From HGM11525 sp045649145 (GTDB lineage: Bacteria; Bacillota; Clostridia; UBA1381), in the NCBI GenBank assembly GCA_045649145.1, contig JAZRPK010000066.1:1-13002 (forward strand): a stretch of 13,002 bases of DNA, given 5' to 3'. The notes beneath the pieces are model-generated. The model saw nothing but the letters and a program-made list of their open reading frames with translations. It did no database searches and was not told the DNA's origin. A program made the position numbers and the translations under genes. Shown piece after piece: positions 8,179 through 13,002 of the stretch (position 1 is the stretch's first letter; every line of letters starts with the position of its first letter).

Positions 8179-10581
8179 CTAAAATATGGTATTCGGATTT
8201 TTGTCTGTTACTATGCTGACCGTTTCATAGTTCTTGTTCTTTCTGCACACCTCGGTCGCTTTTGAAAGATATGCAGTTATATTTTCGCCGCGCTTTAGTT
8301 TAATTATAAGCTGCCAGCGGTATTTGTTCTGTATTTTGGCAACTGCCGCTCTTATCGGACCGATAATGCGGATTTTGCCTTTAAGCTTTTCTTCTTCGGC
8401 TATCTCTCTTGCAAAGCGTTTTGCACATTCGGACACTACTTGCTCATTCGGGCCCGAAAAGCCGACGCTTACTATATCGCAAAATGGCGGGTAGTTCATA
8501 GCACGTCTTACCTTTATTTCACCATCGAAAAACTCCTTGTAATTATGCTTTGATGCAAGCACAACCGCAGGATGCTCGGGCGAATAGGTCTGGATAATCG
8601 CTCTCCCTTTTTTGCCTGCTCTTCCCGCTCTCCCTGTTACCTGCTCCAAAAGGTCAAATGTCCTTTCCGAAGCACGAAAATCATCTGCAAAAAGCGATGT
8701 GTCGGCTGATATTACTCCCACCAACGTCACATTCGGGAAATCAAGTCCTTTTGCAACCATCTGTGTACCAATCAGGATATCCGCCTTGGTGCGTTCAAAT
8801 TCGGACAAAATACGCTCGTGTCCGCCCTTACCGCTTGTTGTATCGTTATCCATACGCATAACAGCAGCATCGGGGAAAAGCTTCGAAATTTCCTCCTCCA
8901 CCTTTTGCGTACCGCCGCCAAAATAGCGGATATACGGGCTTTCGCACGAGGGACATTTGGTGTAATTTTTTATGGTGTGACCGCAATAGTGACATCTTAA
9001 AGTATCACTAAATTTGTGGTATGTAAGGGATATACTGCAGTTAGGACACTGGGCGGTAAACCCGCAGCTGCGGCAGGACACAAAGGTCGAAAAGCCACGG
9101 CGGTTAAGAAAGAGTATTGTCTGCTCACCCCGTTTAATATTATCGGCTATTTCTTCACGAAGGAGATTTGATAGTATAGAACGATTACCCTTTGAAAGCT
9201 CCTCCCTCATATCTACAATCGAAACAGAGGGCAAATCTCTTTCATTTATTCGTTTATCTATTGTCAAAAGCTCCTTGTTGCCTGCGAGTGCGTCATAATA
9301 GCTTTCTACCTTCGGCGTTGCAGATGCGAGGAGCAAAAGCGCATTATGCTGCTTTGCACGAAAACGTGCAACCTCGTGTGTGTTGTATCTCGGCTGCATC
9401 TCCGATTTGTAGCTTTGCTCGTGCTCCTCGTCAATTATTATCATTCCAATATCGTCAAACGGAGCGAAAACCGCCGACCTTGCACCAATTACAATGTCTG
9501 CCTTACCATCACGCATTCTGCACCATTCGTCATAACGCTCGCCAAGGGAGAGTCCGCTGTGGAAAACGGCAATCCTATCGCCAAAACGTGCCGAAAATCT
9601 CGACACCATCTGAGGTGTCAGCGCAATTTCAGGAACAAGCATAACGGCTTTTTTGCCATTATTTATGCAGCTTTCTATTGCGTGCAGAAAGACTTCTGTT
9701 TTTCCCGAGCCTGTTACGCCATGGAGCAAAAACTCATAAAAGCCTTTTTGCAGCATTTCGTCTATTCGGGAAAAGGCTGTCTGCTGCTCTTTAGTCAGTA
9801 TTTTTTTCTCATCACGCTCTTGGTGCTTTACAGGGTTTCTCATAACCTGCATATCACGGCAGGCAATATATCCCTTTTTCTCCAAAGCTCTGATTGCGCC
9901 GTATGAGCCGTCAGAAAAACGAACTAAATCAGCAAGCGAAATCCAAGGTGCAGTTGAGAGAATATCAAGCATTTTCGCCTGAACGGGCGCGCGGTTTTGC
10001 AAAGACTTAATTATCGTGGCGATTTCCTCACTGTCAACAATCGCATATGCAACACGCACCACGGCATTTTTAACATCACGTCTGTCACGATAGGTACGCT
10101 TTAATATACCTTTTTTGCAAAGGTCATTTACCTTAGCAGAAACGTCGGTATCAAAGCGGGACAAAAGCTCGGTTATCTCCATCGCACCGCCGTTGGCAGA
10201 AAGCGTTTTAGAAATCTCGTCATCGGCTTGTAGATTTGTCTCTATCCATTCGTCAGGCTTATTGATACTGCCCCTCGGGACAATGGTTTTTATAACGTCA
10301 ATATATGTGCAAACAAGGCTGTCACGCATCCACTCTATAAGCGGAAGCATCTTTTCGTCAAATGCACGGTCATAGACATCTATAACTGACTTTAGATTTT
10401 TGGCATTGGATTTCGTCTTAACTGCGAAAACATACGCCTCTACCTCACGGTTTTTTGCACCGAAAGGAACCTTTAATCTGCTTCCTATCTCAATTCTGCT
10501 CTCGTGTTCCTCGCCTACAAAATAGTCATAAAGCTTATCGGGCGCACGAGTCCCGTGATTGACTATTACCTTGACAACCAT
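8179..10581 (-). CDS. priA: Primosomal replication restart helicase PriA
   Basis: A 3'-5' superfamily 2 helicase that recognises stalled forks and reloads the replicative helicase. The 800-residue product is of normal length. The N-terminal DNA-binding region spans about 1-105, followed by a winged-helix-like segment. The helicase core begins near 262: Walker A GVTGSGKT at 288-295, DEEH at 384-387, SAT at 420-422 and QVTGRAGRAG at 647-656. Eight zinc cysteines form pairs at 503/506, 512/515, 530/533 and 543/546. The start ATG overlaps the rpoZ stop by one base (TAATG), and the upstream ribosome site is weak, so translation is probably coupled to rpoZ. In many Firmicutes coaBC separates rpoZ and priA; here the two are adjacent. 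Confidence 0.97.
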   Translation of the reverse strand: MVVKVIVNHGTRAPDKLYDYFVGEEHESRIEIGSRLKVPFGAKNREVEAYVFAVKTKSNAKNLKSVIDVYDRAFDEKMLPLIEWMRDSLVCTYIDVIKTIVPRGSINKPDEWIETNLQADDEISKTLSANGGAMEITELLSRFDTDVSAKVNDLCKKGILKRTYRDRRDVKNAVVRVAYAIVDSEEIATIIKSLQNRAPVQAKMLDILSTAPWISLADLVRFSDGSYGAIRALEKKGYIACRDMQVMRNPVKHQERDEKKILTKEQQTAFSRIDEMLQKGFYEFLLHGVTGSGKTEVFLHAIESCINNGKKAVMLVPEIALTPQMVSRFSARFGDRIAVFHSGLSLGERYDEWCRMRDGKADIVIGARSAVFAPFDDIGMIIIDEEHEQSYKSEMQPRYNTHEVARFRAKQHNALLLLASATPKVESYYDALAGNKELLTIDKRINERDLPSVSIVDMREELSKGNRSILSNLLREEIADNIKRGEQTILFLNRRGFSTFVSCRSCGFTAQCPNCSISLTYHKFSDTLRCHYCGHTIKNYTKCPSCESPYIRYFGGGTQKVEEEISKLFPDAAVMRMDNDTTSGKGGHERILSEFERTKADILIGTQMVAKGLDFPNVTLVGVISADTSLFADDFRASERTFDLLEQVTGRAGRAGKKGRAIIQTYSPEHPAVVLASKHNYKEFFDGEIKVRRAMNYPPFCDIVSVGFSGPNEQVVSECAKRFAREIAEEEKLKGKIRIIGPIRAAVAKIQNKYRWQLIIKLKRGENITAYLSKATEVCRKNKNYETVSIVTDKNPNTIF

Positions 10582-10811
10582 TACTCAGTGTCGGCGTCAG
10601 CGGTGTCTTCCTTAACTTTGGTGTAGCCTATCTTTCCTGCAGCAATCTCTGCTACTGCAACGGAAACAGCCTTTTTAGAGTCAGCCTCAACAAGACCCTC
10701 GCCGCTTTCGCCAATCATTCTTGCACGCTTAGCTGCCATTGTAACAAGTATATATCTGCAGCCGTCGTCTACGCATTTTTCAAGTGTACTTATTCCCGGT
10801 TTGATTATCAT
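10581..10811 (-). CDS. rpoZ: RNA polymerase omega subunit
   Basis: Small subunit that helps assemble RNA polymerase and stabilises beta prime. From the chosen start the product is 76 residues, within the normal size for the group. The family core is visible as ILVTMAAKRARMIGE (21-35), then the segment around KKAVSVAVAEIAAGKIGY (46-63). The C-terminus is acidic and low complexity (KEDTADADTE). The frame is open ten codons further upstream into gmk, but the ATG at 10811 has AAGGAAG 7 bases upstream and matches the family N-terminus, so the upstream Met is rejected. It starts 4 bases after the gmk stop and ends overlapping the priA start. Confidence 0.95.
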   Translation of the reverse strand: MIIKPGISTLEKCVDDGCRYILVTMAAKRARMIGESGEGLVEADSKKAVSVAVAEIAAGKIGYTKVKEDTADADTE

Positions 10812-10815
10812 TTTC

Positions 10816-11421
10816 TTACTTCCTTTCTTTCGCTTCTTCAAGAAGTGAATAAACCTTATTTCTCTTATTAACTACGCTTGCCATTATTGCTGATATTTCA
10901 TCAACACAGTCGGACAATGCGTCATTTTCGACAATATAATTATACTTTTCTGCCTGCTCCAGCTCCCAAACAGCTGCGGCAAGCCTTTCAAAAATTTCTT
11001 CTTCGCTTTCTCTGCCCCTATCAAGGAGTCTGCCCTTTAAGACCTCAACCGACGGCGGAATTACGAAGATAAGTACCGCCTCGGGCATTTTTTCCTTTAC
11101 CGCAAGCGCTCCCTGAGGCTCAATTTCGAGAATTACGTTTCTGCCCTCGGATAGCATTTTCTCAACGGCTGCCTTTGGTGTTCCGTAATAGTTGCCGTTA
11201 TAGCACGCCCATTCGAGCATCTCGCCTGCGGCAATCATTTTTTCAAAGCCTGCTTTGTCGGTAAAGTGGTATGTTTCGCCGTCAATTTCACCTGCACGTC
11301 TATCACGTGTCGTAGCAGACACAGACAAAAAGACATCGCCACGAGCTATAAGCTCCTTACAAACCGTGCCCTTACCTGTTCCCGACGGGCCTGAGATAAT
11401 AAATAATGCACCCTTATTCAT
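10816..11421 (-). CDS. gmk: Guanylate kinase
   Basis: Phosphorylates GMP to GDP with ATP in the cytosol, feeding GTP and dGTP synthesis. From the ATG at 11421 the product is 201 residues, with the P-loop GPSGTGKG at 11-18 and the GMP-binding stretch from SATTR through GETYHF (about 34-53). The lid with its arginines is near 135-150. The frame extends upstream to a TTG at 11451, but that codon lacks a good ribosome site, and MNKGALFIISGPSG fits the usual family start. The ATG overlaps the end of remA by 8 bases. The ribosome site is uncertain: GGAAG is 3 bases away and a better GGAGGAG about 15 bases away. Adjacent remA and rpoZ are the standard neighbours. Confidence 0.96.
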   Translation of the reverse strand: MNKGALFIISGPSGTGKGTVCKELIARGDVFLSVSATTRDRRAGEIDGETYHFTDKAGFEKMIAAGEMLEWACYNGNYYGTPKAAVEKMLSEGRNVILEIEPQGALAVKEKMPEAVLIFVIPPSVEVLKGRLLDRGRESEEEIFERLAAAVWELEQAEKYNYIVENDALSDCVDEISAIMASVVNKRNKVYSLLEEAKERK

Positions 11422-11674
11422 AATCTTCCAAAAGCTCCTCCGTTTCCTCAAATCTGTGTGAAACCGTTTCAGGCTGGAGGGCGCTCAGAATTATATGTCC
11501 GGAATCGGTTACCAGTACCGCTCGTGTACGTCTGCCGTATGTAGCGTTAATCATCATACCCTTATCCTCAGCCTCACGGATTATTCTCTTAATAGGCGCA
11601 GATTCGGGGCTTACAACAGCAATAACCCTCCCTGATGCGACCATATTACCAAAACCAATGTTTATAAGCTTCAT
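11414..11674 (-). CDS. remA: RemA/DUF370 DNA-binding regulator
   Basis: Member of the RemA family (DUF370). In B. subtilis, RemA binds DNA as a ring-shaped oligomer and activates matrix and osmoprotection genes. The 86-residue product matches the family nearly throughout: MKLINIGFGN at 1-10, VSPESAPIKRIIREA at 21-35, ATYGRRTRAV at 44-53, DSGHIILSA at 57-65 and QPETV at 67-71. The acidic C-terminal tail (FEETEELLEDYE) is variable in the family. The ATG has AAGGAG 11 bases upstream, in the 43-base gap after yicC, the largest gap in the cluster. The target genes in this organism are unknown. The gene sits in its usual place between yicC and gmk. Confidence 0.96.
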   Translation of the reverse strand: MKLINIGFGNMVASGRVIAVVSPESAPIKRIIREAEDKGMMINATYGRRTRAVLVTDSGHIILSALQPETVSHRFEETEELLEDYE

Positions 11675-11717
11675 TTTGTTATCAGCTCCTTTTTAGATAT
11701 TGCCAACGGATGCACTC

Positions 11718-12596
11718 TTATTCAATATTTTGTACCTGTTCTCTTAGTTTTTCCGTTTCGCCCTTTAGCTCAACTACGAAACGTGAAATCTCAATATCAT
11801 TTGCCTTTGAGCCAGTTGTGTTGATTTCACGGTTAATCTCCTGAATGAGAAAGTCAAGGCGTCTGCCTGCAGGCTCATCAGCAGATATTATTTTATAAAA
11901 CTCGTCAAAATGGCTTGAAAGACGGACTGTTTCCTCATTTACGGCAACCTTATCTGCAAAGATGGCAACCTCGGTAAGAACTCTTGCCTCGTCAACCTCT
12001 CTGCCGTCTAAAACCTCTTTAATCTTTGCATATAGCTTGTTCTTGTATTCATTGACTGTTTCCGGCGAGCGTGCCTCAATTTTGGCAGCAACGCTCCTCA
12101 TATACTCAATTCTTGCAGTAAGGTCTGCCTCGATCCGCTCTCCCTCACGTGCACGCATTTTAGAAAATTCCTCCAATGCATTTTTAACAACGCCCGACAC
12201 TGCCTCCCACAGCTTGTCCTCATCCTCTTCGAGGCGTTCTGCACGGAAGATGTCAGGAAAACGTGCAACATTCATTACAGAAATATCGTCACGCAAGGAC
12301 ATTTCGTCCCTTAACTGACCGAGTGCCTTTATATATTCCTTAGCAAGCTCGGTATTTAAGTATATCTTTCTGTCCGATGTCTCGCAGTATTCTATGCCGA
12401 CATAAATATCAACCTTACCTCTGGATATTTTCTCGCTTGCAAGCTTTTTAACCTTGTCCTCAAGGAATCCTAAGTTTCTCGGTACTTTAATTGAGTAGTC
12501 GCTGTATCTGTGATTAACCGATTTTATTTCGCAAAATATCTTTTTTCCGTCGATTACAGCCTCACTTCTGCCGTAACCTGTCATACTTTTTATCAC
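11718..12596 (-). CDS. yicC: YicC/YloC family endoribonuclease
   Basis: Member of the YicC/YloC family, shown in model species to act as endoribonucleases in RNA turnover. From the chosen start the product is 292 residues, the usual size. It opens with IKSMTGYGRSE (2-12) and ESVNHRY-like KSVNHRY (25-31), which mark the N-terminal domain. The strongly conserved C-terminal DUF1732 region holds GRRLDFLIQEINREINTTGS (244-263) and ends REQVQNIE. An ATG at 12617 is in frame but lacks a ribosome site and gives an odd N-terminus. GTG at 12596 has AAGGTGGG 8 bases upstream and fits the family. It is the first gene of the operon, about 24 bases after the predicted transcription start. Confidence 0.95.
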   Translation of the reverse strand: MIKSMTGYGRSEAVIDGKKIFCEIKSVNHRYSDYSIKVPRNLGFLEDKVKKLASEKISRGKVDIYVGIEYCETSDRKIYLNTELAKEYIKALGQLRDEMSLRDDISVMNVARFPDIFRAERLEEDEDKLWEAVSGVVKNALEEFSKMRAREGERIEADLTARIEYMRSVAAKIEARSPETVNEYKNKLYAKIKEVLDGREVDEARVLTEVAIFADKVAVNEETVRLSSHFDEFYKIISADEPAGRRLDFLIQEINREINTTGSKANDIEISRFVVELKGETEKLREQVQNIE

Positions 12597-12612
12597 ACAG
12601 TTCACCCACCTT
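12594..12612 (-). promoter_or_regulatory. Ribosome site and GTG start of yicC
   Basis: AAGGTGGG at 12605-12612 (minus strand) lies 8 bases before the GTG at 12596. This places the start at the conserved IKSMTGYGR N-terminus rather than at the in-frame ATG 21 bases upstream, whose upstream bases show no ribosome site. Confidence 0.7.
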
Positions 12613-12627
12613 ATCATTATTCAAATT

Positions 12628-12656
12628 ATTATATCACACTTTCTTAAAAATTAACA
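12628..12656 (-). promoter_or_regulatory. Predicted sigma-A promoter of the operon
   Basis: On the minus strand a perfect TATAAT (12628-12633) is preceded by TGA, giving the extended -10 TGATATAAT. The hexamer TGTTAA (12651-12656) sits at 17-base spacing but matches the -35 consensus poorly; ATGTTA at 18 bases matches slightly better. Transcription would start near 12620, leaving a leader of about 24 bases before the yicC GTG. It is the only convincing promoter found for the fourteen genes. Confidence 0.65.
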
Positions 12657-12657
12657 T

Positions 12658-12698
12658 ACTTTTTTGAAAAAAAGTTTATTTTTTTTAGCACAAAAAAA
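12658..12698 (-). promoter_or_regulatory. A/T tracts upstream of the promoter (UP-element-like or curved DNA)
   Basis: Four homopolymer tracts lie here: T6 at 12660-12665, A7 at 12667-12673, T8 at 12679-12686 and A7 at 12692-12698 (plus strand). They fall at about -40 to -78 from the predicted start, where the alpha-subunit C-terminal domain contacts UP elements. The first two form an inverted repeat (ACTTTTTT, 2-base spacer, AAAAAAGT). It has too little GC to be a standard terminator, and its role is inferred from position only. Confidence 0.4.
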
Positions 12699-12847
12699 GA
12701 CAGTCATAATGATATGCGAGAAGACCGATTGGGGTATAGAGAAACAGCACGAAAATATAATTTTGTAAAGCAATAAGAAACGGCAGCTACATCAATGATA
12801 CATAGGTGGGAACTCATATTTTTTAGAAGAAGGAGCCCGAAGGGCCG
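12699..12847. other. Intergenic stretch with no recognised gene
   Basis: No reading frame of note or known RNA was recognised between the upstream A/T tracts and the transposase-like frame at the right edge. The only local structure seen is a short hairpin, GCCC-GAA-GGGC, at 12835-12845. From about 12825 the plus strand becomes markedly purine-rich, unlike the sequence to its left. Confidence 0.6.
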
Positions 12848-13002
12848 ATGAAAGAAAGACGAGACAGAGCGCGTAAGACGAGCAGAACACGAAAAGGGTA
12901 CCCGCCAAACTTGACAAAAAAGTTGAAGAAATATATTGATTACTACAACAACGAAAGATTTTCTATGAAGCTAAAAGAAATGAGTCCAGCGCAATACCGA
13001 AC
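12848..13002 (+). pseudogene. IS3-family transposase (OrfB/integrase) C-terminal remnant, continuing past the edge
   Basis: The plus-strand frame gives 51 codons from an ATG at 12848 to the window end; an in-frame TAG at 12824 closes it upstream. Residues 22-51 read LTKKLKKYIDYYNNERF, then SMKLKEMSPAQYR. This matches the C-terminal end of IS3/IS150-type OrfB transposases (the YIDYYNN..R...KLK.MSP.QYR pattern). The catalytic DDE core, which normally precedes this by well over 100 residues, is absent. The first 20 residues are a basic, low-complexity stretch (MKERRDRARKTSRTRKG) not typical of the family. This is probably a truncated insertion sequence fused to unrelated DNA. Whether the frame is expressed is unknown, and its end is not in the window. 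Confidence 0.7.

Noticed and set aside
9346..9906. Long plus-strand frame of 186 codons opposite priA
   Set aside because: It lies wholly within priA, whose frame carries all helicase motifs. The antisense translation shows no recognisable domain.
10812..10841. Upstream extension of rpoZ starting MKKRKKG inside gmk
   Set aside because: The ATG at 10811 has a well-spaced AAGGAAG and the family N-terminus; the extension only reads through the gmk 3' end.
12658..12686. Inverted repeat followed by a T run read as an intrinsic terminator
   Set aside because: The stem is almost pure A-T and no GC-rich hairpin precedes the T run on either strand. Its position just upstream of the promoter fits tract or UP-element function better.
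12831..12860. A stretch resembling the SAM riboswitch core (GGGCCGATGAAA)
   Set aside because: The diagnostic downstream CGGCAACC segment and the surrounding helices are missing. Only a three-base loop hairpin is visible, so the similarity is likely chance.
12890..12910. GGGTACCCG as a T-box antiterminator element
   Set aside because: The conserved AGGGTGGNACCGCG is not met: bases are missing in the centre and no specifier-loop structure is visible upstream.

Overview
The window is a conserved housekeeping segment of a Clostridia-type Firmicute chromosome. It is most likely an anaerobe near the Oscillospiraceae/Ruminococcaceae, but that placement rests only on gene order, protein character and a moderately low GC content. 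Support for Firmicutes comes from the remA (DUF370) gene, the Stp/PrkC pair with PASTA repeats, and the order yicC-remA-gmk-rpoZ-priA-def-fmt-yugP-rsmB-rlmN-stp-prkC-rsgA-rpe, which is the standard cluster of that group.

Layout: positions 12596 down to 1 hold fourteen genes, all on the minus strand, the last one (rpe) cut by the window edge. Gaps between genes are 0 to 43 bases. Several stops and starts overlap: TAATG at rpoZ/priA and rsgA/rpe, ATGA at rsmB/rlmN, and an 8-base overlap at remA/gmk. yugP and rsmB abut directly. No terminator-like hairpin or second convincing promoter was seen between the genes, so the set reads as one long operon. Its likely promoter is just right of yicC: an extended -10 box (TGATATAAT) with a weak -35 and a run of phased A/T tracts further upstream.

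The genes cover connected jobs: RNA decay (YicC), matrix and envelope gene regulation (RemA), GMP phosphorylation (Gmk), the RNA polymerase omega subunit (RpoZ), replication restart (PriA), initiator Met formylation and deformylation (Fmt, Def), a membrane zinc protease (YugP), rRNA methylation (RsmB, RlmN), a Ser/Thr phosphatase and kinase pair that senses the cell wall (Stp, PrkC), 30S subunit maturation (RsgA) and pentose phosphate metabolism (Rpe).

Positions 12618-13002 differ. They contain the operon promoter, about 150 bases with no recognisable gene, and at the right edge a plus-strand reading frame whose end matches the C-terminus of an IS3-family transposase. This is probably the remnant of an insertion sequence. 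I do not see an undescribed defence, biosynthetic or mobile system. The points most worth checking are the 3' flank, the absence of coaBC from its usual slot, and the extra C-terminal domain of PrkC.
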